A DNA stretch of 12,309 nucleotides from Chloroflexia bacterium (GCA_025927935.1 JAICKM010000127.1:1-12309); one strand, 5' to 3'; numbered from the stretch's first letter, positions 1 to 7,947 are shown. The notes: generated by a model not told the origin, from the sequence alone. Numbers and translations are program-made.

Positions 1-900
1 CACGTAGATGAACCCGCTGGCCCAGCGCAGGGCTACCGCCGGCCCGCGCCGCGCGGTTCCCCCAGCGGCGGGGGGCGCCACTTCGAGATCGTGGGCGAGC
101 ATGTAGCAGGGCAGCGCCAGCAACGGCAACACCAGCAAGTAGCCCGCGACCTCGCGGCCACCGGCGTCATTATACCCGCGCGCCACCAGGAATAACAGGC
201 GCAGGGCCGCATATAGGCCCAACGCGAAGGCGATCAAGGCCAGTATGACGGCGGTGGCTGCCTTGCTGCCGGCGCGGGGCAGCCAGGGCAGCGGCCAGCG
301 CCGGCCCCAGGCCGCCAGCAGCAGCACCAGGCCCACCTGGTGCAGGTTGAACAGGCCCAGGCCCAGCGCGATGAAAAAGACCAAGCCCAGCACGGCGCCG
401 AGGAACTCGTTCCCCGCCAGCAGACCCCCCGCGCCCGCCAGCACGACCGCCAGCACGACCAGCGCGATCAGCAGGGCGACCAGCGGCAGCACATAGGTTC
501 GTAGCACCAGGCCGCCCCGGCCATGCCGCACCAGCAGCGGGATGTCGTCATAGATCACATTGCGCTCCAGGCGCCCGCGCAACAGGCGCGCCCCGAAGTT
601 ATAGTAGCGCGCCAGCGCCTGGTCCGTCGCGACGCGCGGTAGCATGGGCGAGCGCAGCAAGGTATCGAGCGCCGTGTCGCGCAGCAGGCGGCCCATCGGG
701 GCCGGGCGGATGCCGGCCATCCCGTCGCGCAACACGCGCTGCAAGGCGGCCTCCGCCGCCGGGTCACGGAAGCGACCCAGCAGTTGCACTGCCTCGACGC
801 GATCCAGATCGCGTACGCCGTCGCCGGGCGTCCAGATTGTGCGCTCCAGCCCGGCAATAATCTCTCGCCGCAGGACCGCGTCGCCCGCGTCCGTGCTCAT
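1..900 (-). CDS. HEAT-like multi-pass membrane protein, paralogue of the 897-2012 gene (3' end outside window)
   Basis: Reading the minus strand from the ATG at 898-900 gives 300 open codons up to the window edge, so the C-terminus is missing. Residues 1-110 are soluble and HEAT-like, with GLERTIWTP, LLGRFRDPAA and GRLLRDTALDTLLRS. A basic juxtamembrane stretch (RNVIYDDIPLLVRHGR, about 113-128) follows, then several hydrophobic segments including VLPLLALPCYMLAHDLE near the end. It is plainly a tandem paralogue of the gene just upstream, with nearly gap-free alignment over the first 140 residues. Its ATG overlaps the upstream stop (ATGA, 4 bp), which suggests translational coupling. I recognise no named family. 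It is likely an inner-membrane partner of the NACHT ATPase encoded first in the operon; that role is inferred from context only. Confidence 0.85.
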   Translation of the reverse strand, partial: MSTDAGDAVLRREIIAGLERTIWTPGDGVRDLDRVEAVQLLGRFRDPAAEAALQRVLRDGMAGIRPAPMGRLLRDTALDTLLRSPMLPRVATDQALARYYNFGARLLRGRLERNVIYDDIPLLVRHGRGGLVLRTYVLPLVALLIALVVLAVVLAGAGGLLAGNEFLGAVLGLVFFIALGLGLFNLHQVGLVLLLAAWGRRWPLPWLPRAGSKAATAVILALIAFALGLYAALRLLFLVARGYNDAGGREVAGYLLVLPLLALPCYMLAHDLEVAPPAAGGTARRGPAVALRWASGFIYV

Positions 901-2012
901 GACCGCGCTCCCGATACGGCGCGCGACCCGCCCAGCGCCCGCCCCAGCGCGCCCACGGCGCTCAACAGCAGCAAGACCAGCACGGGGGCCAGCAGTAAGT
1001 ACAGCAGATAAGGCGTGATGCCGAGCAGCACCGGCCCCATCCCGACGCTCTGCCCCCGGATGGTCCGCGTGAACGATTGGATACTGAAGGCGCCGAACAC
1101 GAAGAAGACATAGATTAAGCCGCCGGCCCAGCGCAAAATCGCCGCCCAGAAGGTGCCGCCGCGGACGGCCATCCCCCCGGCCAGGGTGTGGGCGCCGGTT
1201 TCCAGATCGTGGGCCAGCATATAGCAGGGCAGCGCCAGCAGCGGCAGCGCCAGCAGGGCCACGGCCAGCGGGCGGCTGCCCGCGTCGGGCGCGCCACTCA
1301 TGGTGATGTCCACCAGCAGCGCCAGAATGTAGAGCGACAGCAGCACCACCGCGAGGGCCAGGATGGCGCCCAGCATGGCTTTGCTGCGCCGGGTCGGCAG
1401 GTGGGGCAGCGGCAGGCGCGCGCCGAACCAGGCCACCAGCAGCACCAGGCCGATTTGATGCAGGCTGAACACGGTGAGGCCCAGGCCCACGAACAGGACC
1501 GGCCCGATGATCAGGTCGGCCCATTGGGTTTGCCCGGCGCGGGTGCCCGCCCAGAACAGCACGCCCAGGATAATGAGCACCAGCAGCGCGATCAGCGGCA
1601 GCACATAGCCACGCAGCAGCACCCCGATGCGCCCGTGCTGCACCAGCAGCGGGATGTCGTCGTAGATGACGTTGCGGTCCAACCGGCCGCGGCGCAGCCG
1701 GGTCCAGAGGTCATAGTACGCGGCCAATTCCTTATCCACCGTCGCGGGGAGCTGGGCGGACGAACGCAGCAGGGTATCGAGCGCCGTATCGCGTAGCAAG
1801 CGCCCCAGCGGCGGCCCGATGCCCCGCGTGGCCTCGTTCAAGATGCGCAGCAGAGCCGTCCCGGCGGCCGGATCGCGGAACTGGCCGAGCAGCCGGACGG
1901 CTTCAATCCGGTCAAACTCGCTTACGCCGGGCGGCGGCGTCCAGATCGTCCGCTCCAGCCCGGCCAGAATCTCCTGCCGCAACCCGGCGGCCTGCTGATC
2001 GGTCTGCTGCAC
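897..2012 (-). CDS. HEAT-like multi-pass membrane protein, partner of NACHT ATPase
   Basis: This 371-aa protein starts best at the GTG at 2010-2012: GGAGGAGG lies 8 nt upstream, and the resulting N-terminus matches that of its paralogue. A longer in-frame start at 2096 would overlap the NACHT gene by 80 bp and is unlikely. Residues 10-110 are soluble and HEAT-like (EAVRLLGQFRDPAAGTALLR; GRLLRDTALDTLLRS). The motif RNVIYDDIPLLVQHGR (113-128) precedes about six hydrophobic segments near 132-156, 166-195, 213-236, 247-267, 287-311 and 327-356. The loop between the fourth and fifth segments carries CYMLAHDLE. The gene lies 4 bp downstream of the NACHT gene and overlaps the next paralogue by 4 bp. 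I know no named family. A membrane effector, sensor or anchor for the NTPase is an inference from the operon. Confidence 0.85.
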   Translation of the reverse strand: MQQTDQQAAGLRQEILAGLERTIWTPPPGVSEFDRIEAVRLLGQFRDPAAGTALLRILNEATRGIGPPLGRLLRDTALDTLLRSSAQLPATVDKELAAYYDLWTRLRRGRLDRNVIYDDIPLLVQHGRIGVLLRGYVLPLIALLVLIILGVLFWAGTRAGQTQWADLIIGPVLFVGLGLTVFSLHQIGLVLLVAWFGARLPLPHLPTRRSKAMLGAILALAVVLLSLYILALLVDITMSGAPDAGSRPLAVALLALPLLALPCYMLAHDLETGAHTLAGGMAVRGGTFWAAILRWAGGLIYVFFVFGAFSIQSFTRTIRGQSVGMGPVLLGITPYLLYLLLAPVLVLLLLSAVGALGRALGGSRAVSGARS

Positions 2013-2016
2013 CCGG

Positions 2017-3591
2017 TCAGCCTCCTCCCGCGCTGAGCAGCGCCTTGGCCGCCACGATGGCCGCACGGGGATCGTTTTGCTGCAAGATCCCGGCAATGGC
2101 CGCGTCGGGTTGGGGGGCCATGGCCGCGGCCAGGCTCGTCACGTCGTCGGTCGCGGGGGTCAAGGGACCCAGAATGGCACCGGGTTGCCCGGCAGCCAGG
2201 GCATTGAAATAGTCCTGGTGGGTGAGATGCCAGAACCGGACCGTGTCGCGGGTGGCGGGCGTGTCCAGGATGGTCGCCGCGCAACTGAAATCGAGCAGGT
2301 GATCGCGCGGGTCGCCCTGGAGTCCTTCCGGCGGCGGCAAACCCTGGAACAACGCAAGCGGGTCGCTTGCCAGGTGCGCTCCGGCCCAATCATGGGGCAC
2401 CGACGTGCCGCGATACCCGGCCTGGCCCATGGCCGCCGCCAGTTGGGCCAGAGCCGCGATGATCACCGGGCGCGGGAAGAAGAGCGCGTTTTCCTGGTCC
2501 TTGAGCGTGGCCCAGTTCAGCAGCATCTCCACAAACTGCTTAAACAATCCCGATTGGCTGGTGAGAAACTCGGGCGCCGCCGAGTCCGCAGGCGGCGGGG
2601 GATAATTGGCGATAAGTTCGGTAAGCATATAGAGCAGGAACGGCACCTGGCCCAGGCTGAGCAGCAGCGGATCGCCCGCGCGCAGCCGGGCCAGCAGGCT
2701 GCCGGCCTGCCGCTTTTGCAGGTAATCGGCGATCTGATCCACGCTCCAGGGATCGAGCAACACGGTATGGAAGTCCAGTCCGTCCAACTCCGTGGTATAG
2801 TCCAGCATGCGGCAGGTGACGATGGTGCGGATCTGCGTGTACTGATGGAAAAACGCCTGCAACTGGGCCAGCCGGGCCGCGGCGGCGGGCAACGGTAGCG
2901 CGGGCAGTTCGTTGAGGCCGTCGAGCATCAGCAGGACGCGGCCGTTCTGCAGGTAGGTCTCCAGCGCGCCGGCCATCCAGGGGCTTTGCACATGGACCGG
3001 CGGTTCGGGCGGCTGCGGATTGGGCGGCGTGCGCAAGAATCCGCGCACGAAATCGAGAAACGGCCCGGTCGTAGTATACATGCTCAGATCCACGACCACC
3101 GGCAAGAGACCGGGGATGGGCGTGGTGTCGGCGCGCGTACACTGGAGCGCCATATATTGTAGATAGCTGGTCTTGCCGCCGCCCGGCTTGCCCAGCAGCA
3201 ACACACGCCAGAAGTCGCGGATGGCATCGGGCAGGGCGATGGGCCGGCGCTGCAACTGCCGGGCAGCCGCCGGGGCGCCGGGCCGGGCGCTCACCTGCTG
3301 CTGGAACAGCGCCGCCGTATCGGTGGGGATAAAGGGGCTGCCCTGGGCCGACGCGGGGCCGAGGATGTACTGGTTGCGCCAGTAGGTGTAGACGCTGGCG
3401 ACCTGGAACAGGTACTGCTGCTCGTCGGCGCCCACATCGTGGCCGATGACCTGGTTGCCGGCGGCGAGCGGCGCGTTGATGACGGTAGGGCCGAAGAATT
3501 CATATGTGGTGCCCGTGATGCCGCCGGGAGGCATCACGAACTGGGGCCGCGTCATGCTCACCGGGGGCGCCAGCGGGGAATTGTCGCTCAT
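2017..3591 (-). CDS. NACHT-family STAND NTPase
   Basis: A 524-aa protein with the hallmarks of a NACHT P-loop NTPase, a class of nucleotide-driven oligomerising switches. Walker A is GKPGGGKTS (134-142). Walker B is VLLMLDGLNEL (219-229), with the DGLNE signature of NACHT rather than AP-ATPases. A sensor-1-like TIVTCR ends at residue 261. The winged-helix motif FWHLTHQDYFNALA (453-466) matches the family consensus F-H-x-T-x-Q-E-Y-x-A. The N-terminal 125 residues carry no domain I recognise: a Gly/Pro-rich start, then INAPLAAGNQVIGHDVG and an aromatic stretch (YLFQVASVYTYWRNQY). The C-terminus after the winged helix is only about 60 residues and weakly HEAT-like, so the usual long sensor repeat domain is absent. 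GAGGAG lies 5 nt before the ATG. It is first in an operon with two membrane proteins. Roles in phage defence or regulation are known for bacterial NACHT proteins; which applies here is not visible. Confidence 0.9.
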   Translation of the reverse strand: MSDNSPLAPPVSMTRPQFVMPPGGITGTTYEFFGPTVINAPLAAGNQVIGHDVGADEQQYLFQVASVYTYWRNQYILGPASAQGSPFIPTDTAALFQQQVSARPGAPAAARQLQRRPIALPDAIRDFWRVLLLGKPGGGKTSYLQYMALQCTRADTTPIPGLLPVVVDLSMYTTTGPFLDFVRGFLRTPPNPQPPEPPVHVQSPWMAGALETYLQNGRVLLMLDGLNELPALPLPAAAARLAQLQAFFHQYTQIRTIVTCRMLDYTTELDGLDFHTVLLDPWSVDQIADYLQKRQAGSLLARLRAGDPLLLSLGQVPFLLYMLTELIANYPPPPADSAAPEFLTSQSGLFKQFVEMLLNWATLKDQENALFFPRPVIIAALAQLAAAMGQAGYRGTSVPHDWAGAHLASDPLALFQGLPPPEGLQGDPRDHLLDFSCAATILDTPATRDTVRFWHLTHQDYFNALAAGQPGAILGPLTPATDDVTSLAAAMAPQPDAAIAGILQQNDPRAAIVAAKALLSAGGG

Positions 3592-3649
3592 CGCAGCTCC
3601 TCGCGCACCGCTTGTATCTGCGTCTTATGTCGACTTGGACCTTTCCCAG

Positions 3650-3678
3650 AGTATAGCATTAACCCGATTCAGGCGCAA
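3650..3678 (-). promoter_or_regulatory. Predicted sigma70-type promoter of the NACHT operon
   Basis: On the minus strand, TTGCGC (3673-3678) and TATACT (3650-3655) are separated by exactly 17 bp. A start near 3643 would leave a leader of about 50 nt before the NACHT ATG. The -10 matches the consensus at 5 of 6 positions; the -35 keeps the key TTG. Confidence 0.55.
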
Positions 3679-3699
3679 GCGGCGTAGCCGGGGCGCTCA

Positions 3700-3881
3700 T
3701 CAGCAGGACAGAGAGGCAGAGGACGCAGAGATTCGCCTATGATGAGGTCAGGGAGCTAAAAACAGCTACGGGCCTGCACGCGTCGAGCAAGACACAGACG
3801 ATCCCACATACCCACAAAGAAAAATCGGAAATCCGACGTACTTTAATGATCTCTGCGTCCTCTGCGTCTCTGCGGTGCTGA
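3700..3881. repeat. Inverted-repeat pair flanking a 116-bp AT-richer spacer
   Basis: The arms 3700-3732 and 3849-3881 are reverse complements at 29 of 33 positions. The central 24 nt (3709-3732 against 3849-3872) match at 23 of 24. The right arm contains CTCTGCGTCCTCTGCGTC, which from memory belongs to a class of intergenic repeats found in many unrelated bacterial genomes. The 116-bp spacer has no transposase or ORF. It could be a non-autonomous mobile element, two independently inserted repeat copies, or a long-range RNA hairpin. Confidence 0.6.
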
Positions 3882-4053
3882 GTCGGAGTATGAACGGATG
3901 TCAGGCCGTGTTCGGCGGCGAGGCCGCAATGGTAACCCGGCCCGCTGTGGCGGCGATACTATGTGTAGTAAACTGCGGTCTAGCTGTTGATCGGATAGTT
4001 CAGCGGGAGTCAGTAACCGGCACGCACCGGGCCAGCCAGAAGAGAGGATGAAC

Positions 4054-6120
4054 ATGAGTCAGGCGATGTATCGAGTCCGAACTGCGATTCTGCTTGCCGC
4101 CGTCCTCGTACCCGCCCTGGGCGGGGCCGGCGCCCGCCCCCTCGCGGCCCTGGCTGATCCGGTGACGCCCAGCGCGCCGGTATTTGCCGATTCGGCTTTC
4201 AGCCGGGTCTGGGCGCGCACAGATTCTGCCGCCGTGAACAGCGGGCGGAGCTGGTACTGGGGACCGGCCCAATTCAGCGGGCCGATCATCGAGCCGATGC
4301 AGGGCCTGCCCGGCGGGCGCAATCAGCGCCTGGTGCAGTATTTCGACAAAAGCCGCATGGAAATCAATGACCCCAACGGCGACCGCAACTCCAAGTGGTT
4401 TGTCACCAACGGGTTGCTGACCGTCGAGTTGATCTCCGGCAAGATGCAGATCGGCCTCAACCAATACGAGAACCGCAGCCCCGCCGACATCCCGCTGGCC
4501 TCCGATCTGAACGACGCCAACGCGCCGACCTACCGCAGTTTCGCCGCTGTGGCCGATACCCCGCTCACACCGCGGCCCGCCGCCAACGCTACCGGGCAAC
4601 AGGTGGTGCTCAGCGTCAGCAAGGCCAATCCCACGCCGCAGAACACCGGGCGCTATAATGCGCGCGGCGTCTTCAACGCGCACTATGTCGCGGAGACGCA
4701 GCATAATATCCCGGGCGTCTTCTGGAACTTCCTCAACCAGCAGGGCGCCGTGCTGGAGAACGGCAGTGTAGCTAACCAGGCGCTTAACGACCCGTGGAAC
4801 TTTGCCACCGGCTACCCGATCAGCGAAGCCTACTGGGCCACCGTACTCGTCGGCGGCCAGCCTACCGATGTGCTGATCCAATGCTTCCAGCGCCGCGTGC
4901 TCACCTATACGCCCACCAATCAACCGGCCTGGCAGGTGCAGATGGGTAACATCGGCCAGCATTATGTTAAGTGGCGTTACCCGGATGGGCTGCCGGGGCA
5001 GGCCGCCATCTACGACCGCACGGGCAACGGCGGCGAAATCTGCCGGGGCGGCACGGCCCCACCGGAAGGCTGCCCCTTCGCCGACACCGATCCCGCCAGC
5101 CCCAACCACGCCGCCTACCGCAACGATCTGTTGCGCACGCGGGCCGGGGGCACGCTCGGCGCGCAAACGCTCGACGCCAAGTTCCGCCTGCTGTCGGAGT
5201 CGCAGATGCAGATCAAGACGCGCGAAGACCTGAACCCCGGCCAGAACTTCCTCTTCTCGTTGGGCCAGGTACTTTACGACATTAACGTGGGCCGCAACGG
5301 GGCGGGGGAAATCGTGATCGATACCGGATCGAGCGGTATTATCCGGGTGAACCAGTCGGCGCGGCTGGTGCGCGCCTTCAGCCTGCCGGGGAGTTTACTC
5401 GACACCGAGGATGGACACGTCTATCTGAGCGTCAGCAAAACACGCGATGGGCAGCTAAAACTGGGCGCCTTCCATAGTGGTATGCAACTCACGGTGAACC
5501 GCCATGACTTTGTGCTGCCCAGCGACCAGCAAGTCCACATCGCGGGGAACGGGCAGAGCGATTTCGCTACCGAGCAACTGGACGCGCAAACGGCCCAGCT
5601 CTGGGCGACGTTCAGCGACAACGGCAATCTGAGCAGCCTACCGCCGGGTGCCGGCAATCCCTTCGACTTACAGAAGTGCCAGGGCTTCAACAAAGTATAC
5701 CCGGATCTCGCCGATGAGCGGCTGGGCTGCCCGGTGGCCGACCCGCATTTCTTCAGCAGCGACGCCGGGGCGGCGGGGTCTTATGGTGATCCCAAGGCGC
5801 CGACACGCCTCTTCCGCGATGACCTCAGCGACACGCCGACTCTCTACGTCCTCCACCCGGTCACGAACCGCGCTGTGCCGCCCACCTGGGAGACCTATGA
5901 CGCCAACTCGGACAATGCGGGCAAGGTGTTTGGCCGGGTGGGCGAACGGATCGTGGAATGCAACCCCGGTGTCTACGCCATCCAGCGCTATGCCGGGGGC
6001 GCCGTGCTCTGGCCGCCCGTGCTGACGCCGGGAGCGGGCGCCTGTGCCCGCGACGAAACGCGGATCTATATCCTGTATCAGGACGGCACCTGGCGGGAGA
6101 TGCGCATTCAACAGGGCTAA
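4054..6120 (+). CDS. Secreted Chloroflexota surface protein with FecR-like domain
   Basis: A 688-aa exported protein. GAGAGG at 4042-4047 is 6 nt before the ATG at 4054; the alternative ATG at 4048 directly abuts it and is less likely. The signal peptide spans about residues 1-35 (RVRTAILLAAVLVPALGGAGA, possible cleavage after ALA). Residues 48-310 form a domain common in secreted Chloroflexota proteins of unknown function (RSWYWGP, LVQYFDKSRMEIN, FVTNGLL, RYNARGVFNAHYV, GVFWNFLNQQG, QCFQRRVLTYTP). Residues 317-490 are FecR-like: DLLRTRAGGTL, then an alternating beta pattern and GQVLYDINV. Residues 540-688 have four cysteines, a LGCP motif and a closing CNPGVYAIQRYAGGAVLWPP...DGTW. The FecR-like and C-terminal parts recur in the lipoprotein downstream. 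No sigma factor gene is nearby, so a classical FecR signalling role is doubtful; a structural or binding role at the surface is inferred. Confidence 0.85.
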   Translation: MSQAMYRVRTAILLAAVLVPALGGAGARPLAALADPVTPSAPVFADSAFSRVWARTDSAAVNSGRSWYWGPAQFSGPIIEPMQGLPGGRNQRLVQYFDKSRMEINDPNGDRNSKWFVTNGLLTVELISGKMQIGLNQYENRSPADIPLASDLNDANAPTYRSFAAVADTPLTPRPAANATGQQVVLSVSKANPTPQNTGRYNARGVFNAHYVAETQHNIPGVFWNFLNQQGAVLENGSVANQALNDPWNFATGYPISEAYWATVLVGGQPTDVLIQCFQRRVLTYTPTNQPAWQVQMGNIGQHYVKWRYPDGLPGQAAIYDRTGNGGEICRGGTAPPEGCPFADTDPASPNHAAYRNDLLRTRAGGTLGAQTLDAKFRLLSESQMQIKTREDLNPGQNFLFSLGQVLYDINVGRNGAGEIVIDTGSSGIIRVNQSARLVRAFSLPGSLLDTEDGHVYLSVSKTRDGQLKLGAFHSGMQLTVNRHDFVLPSDQQVHIAGNGQSDFATEQLDAQTAQLWATFSDNGNLSSLPPGAGNPFDLQKCQGFNKVYPDLADERLGCPVADPHFFSSDAGAAGSYGDPKAPTRLFRDDLSDTPTLYVLHPVTNRAVPPTWETYDANSDNAGKVFGRVGERIVECNPGVYAIQRYAGGAVLWPPVLTPGAGACARDETRIYILYQDGTWREMRIQQG

Positions 6121-6157
6121 CCGCGGCGCCGGGTACCCGAAAATGGGCGTACCATAG

Positions 6158-6163
6158 TATAAT
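6158..6163 (+). promoter_or_regulatory. Candidate -10 element before lipoprotein gene
   Basis: A perfect TATAAT sits 38 nt after the stop of the preceding gene. No good -35 hexamer lies 16-18 bp upstream, so this is a weak candidate. It would give the lipoprotein its own transcript with a leader of about 130 nt that includes the hairpin at 6196-6227. Confidence 0.3.
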
Positions 6164-6195
6164 GCGATGGTAGTCCGGCCCACGAAGGCTCAAAT

Positions 6196-6227
6196 GGTGG
6201 CGGGTGGGTGCAGGCCCACCCGCCACC
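6196..6227 (+). terminator. 13-bp perfect GC-rich hairpin, terminator or leader structure
   Basis: The arms 6196-6208 and 6215-6227 pair perfectly around a 6-nt loop (TGCAGG). There is no T-tract on either side, so a textbook intrinsic terminator is not supported. It lies between the secreted protein gene and the lipoprotein gene, where it could limit read-through or protect the downstream mRNA end. Confidence 0.45.
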
Positions 6228-6296
6228 CGGCCCGCGCGGTTGCCGGCGGGCGCCGGGGCCTGCGCTGCTCGCCATAGTCCGGCAAGGGGATCTTGG

Positions 6297-7886
6297 ATGA
6301 ATAAATGCGGGTACGGCCTGCGGGTCGTTTTCCTCAGCGTGCTGATGGTTACGCTGGTTGGCTGCGGGCCGGAGAACCCGACGCCGACCACGGTGCCGCC
6401 CGCCGCGACGCCGACCACCGCGGCCCCGACCGCCACCAGTGGACCCGTGGATGCCACAGCCACGCCCCAGCAGAACAAACTCGCGCCCACGGCCACCCCG
6501 GTTCCCCCACGCGCGACCGCCACACCCCGCCCGAAGGCCACCGCAACGCCCCGCCCGCCGAGCGCCTCGCCCACCCCGAATCCGATGCAGGCAGCGATCT
6601 ACAGCAGCACGGGGGCCGGTGGGGCCATCTGCCGGGCGACGGCGCCGCCCAACACGCCCTGTGAAAACGTCCCGGCCAGCGACTCGCCAACCGCCGTCGC
6701 CTACACGGGCGACCTGTTGCAAACGCGCCCGGCGGGCACCCTGGCCGCCGAGACCAAATCCGCGCGCTTGCGCCTGCTGCCGGACGCGCAGGTGCGCCTC
6801 GTGGAGCGCGCCAGCCTGACCGCCGGGGAGCGCTTCCTGCTGGAGGCGGGCGGCGGGCTGTTCAACCACACCAACGGGGCGGGCGAGGTCGAGATCGATG
6901 CGGGGGGCTTCGTGGTCCGGCCCATCGACACGCAGTTCAGCATCAATGTGACCAAAGCCGGGGTCGTGCGGGTGGCCGTGAACCAGGGCGCGCAAGGCGT
7001 CGTCGTGACCGGCACGAACGGGGTGATCAACGTCGGCGCGGGGATGCAGATGCAGGGCGAGATCGGTGGCACGCTCGAACCCAGCGAACCCGCAGACGCC
7101 GAAACCCAGCGCGTCTGGAGCACCTATGGAATCGACGCCAATTTGCAGGTGGCGCCCGACGTGCTGGGCCGGCCCAACGAATGCGCGGGCCGCAACCAGC
7201 TTTACCCAGCTGCCGACGCCTACACGCAACTTGGCTGTGCCATCGGGCAGGCGACGCGCTACGACGAGCAAGACAGTGTACCTGGGCCAACCGCCTGGTA
7301 TAATGGGGGCGTGCTACTCTACGACCAGCGACAAGCGACCGTCTACGTGCTCTTCCTGAACCGGGCGCAACGCACGAGCCGCGTGGCAAACACGCCCTTG
7401 CTGTGGGTCAGCTTCTCGGCGCAACAGGGCGAGACGCTGGACGCCTGGGAAGAGCGCCATCCGGACGTTACCGCCCGCTTGAACGGTCCGGTAATGGAGT
7501 GCCCGGCGGGCACCTGGGCGCTGCAACGCTTCACGCGCGGCACGGTAATCGAGCCGCCCGCCCGCGATTCCTGTAGCGCGACGCTGCCCGCGCGGGCGCT
7601 GCTGGCAACCGACGGCACCTGGGCGGTCTGGAATGCGCCGGCCACACCCACCCCGCGCCCGGGCATCATCATCAGGCCGGGCATGTTGCTGACGCCCTTC
7701 GTGCCGCGCGCTATCGCCACACAGGTGCCGCCGACGCCCGATATGGCGACGGTCATGCCGGGCGCCGAGCCGACCGTGGCGGGGCCGGGGGTCACCAGCC
7801 CGGACCTCGTGACCGGCACACCAACGGCCCCGGCGACGATACCAACCGAGCCGGCCGGCTTGCCGACGGCCACACTCGGTCCTTGA
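6297..7886 (+). CDS. Lipoprotein with FecR-like domain and Pro/Thr-rich linkers
   Basis: A 529-aa lipoprotein. The ATG at 6297 is chosen because AAGGGGA lies 7 nt upstream and the protein then begins with a proper type II signal peptide (VVFLSVLMVTLVGC, lipobox LVGC, lipidated Cys23). An in-frame GTG at 6204 would add 31 residues and bury that signal. Residues 24-97 are a Thr/Pro/Ala linker. Residues 98-265 are FecR-like (AIYSSTGAGGAICR, GDLLQTRPAGTLAAE, GERFLLEAGGGLFN). Residues 296-447 match the C-terminal module of the preceding secreted protein (LYPAADAYTQLGC, VYVLFLN, CPAGTWALQRFTRGTVIEPP, DGTW). The last 80 residues are again Pro/Thr-rich. It is a surface-tethered relative of its upstream neighbour, probably with a shared envelope role; the function is unknown. 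Confidence 0.85.
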   Translation: MNKCGYGLRVVFLSVLMVTLVGCGPENPTPTTVPPAATPTTAAPTATSGPVDATATPQQNKLAPTATPVPPRATATPRPKATATPRPPSASPTPNPMQAAIYSSTGAGGAICRATAPPNTPCENVPASDSPTAVAYTGDLLQTRPAGTLAAETKSARLRLLPDAQVRLVERASLTAGERFLLEAGGGLFNHTNGAGEVEIDAGGFVVRPIDTQFSINVTKAGVVRVAVNQGAQGVVVTGTNGVINVGAGMQMQGEIGGTLEPSEPADAETQRVWSTYGIDANLQVAPDVLGRPNECAGRNQLYPAADAYTQLGCAIGQATRYDEQDSVPGPTAWYNGGVLLYDQRQATVYVLFLNRAQRTSRVANTPLLWVSFSAQQGETLDAWEERHPDVTARLNGPVMECPAGTWALQRFTRGTVIEPPARDSCSATLPARALLATDGTWAVWNAPATPTPRPGIIIRPGMLLTPFVPRAIATQVPPTPDMATVMPGAEPTVAGPGVTSPDLVTGTPTAPATIPTEPAGLPTATLGP

Positions 7887-7947
7887 CACAGGCGCCGCTG
7901 ATCCGGTCGGCGGCCCAGCCTAGCACAACAGGAGTCGTCTACTACCG

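Larger units (their letters stand above)
3592..4053. other. 462-bp intergenic region between divergent operons
   Basis: No convincing gene on either strand; the short open frames here lack ribosome binding sites and recognisable content. It holds the NACHT promoter (3650-3678), a pair of inverted 33-nt repeats (3700-3732 and 3849-3881), and a small palindrome TCGGAAATCCGA at 3825-3836. The base composition between the repeats is lower in GC than the flanking genes. I could not find a clear plus-strand promoter for the gene at 4054. Confidence 0.6.

Noticed and set aside
2077..2898. 273-codon plus-strand open frame
   Set aside because: Antisense to the NACHT gene and rich in Arg/Gly/Gln without any recognisable motif.
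3592..4053. Possible CRISPR or small RNA in the intergenic region
   Set aside because: Only one inverted pair, no direct repeats with regular spacing, and no promoter-terminator pair that would support a small RNA gene.
4000..5166. 388-codon open frame on the minus strand
   Set aside because: It runs antisense to the secreted protein gene, whose motifs and signal peptide are clear; long antisense frames are common at this GC content.
6117..7271. 384-codon open frame on the minus strand
   Set aside because: Antisense to the lipoprotein gene; the low-complexity Gly/Arg content is the mirror of the Pro/Thr-rich linker.
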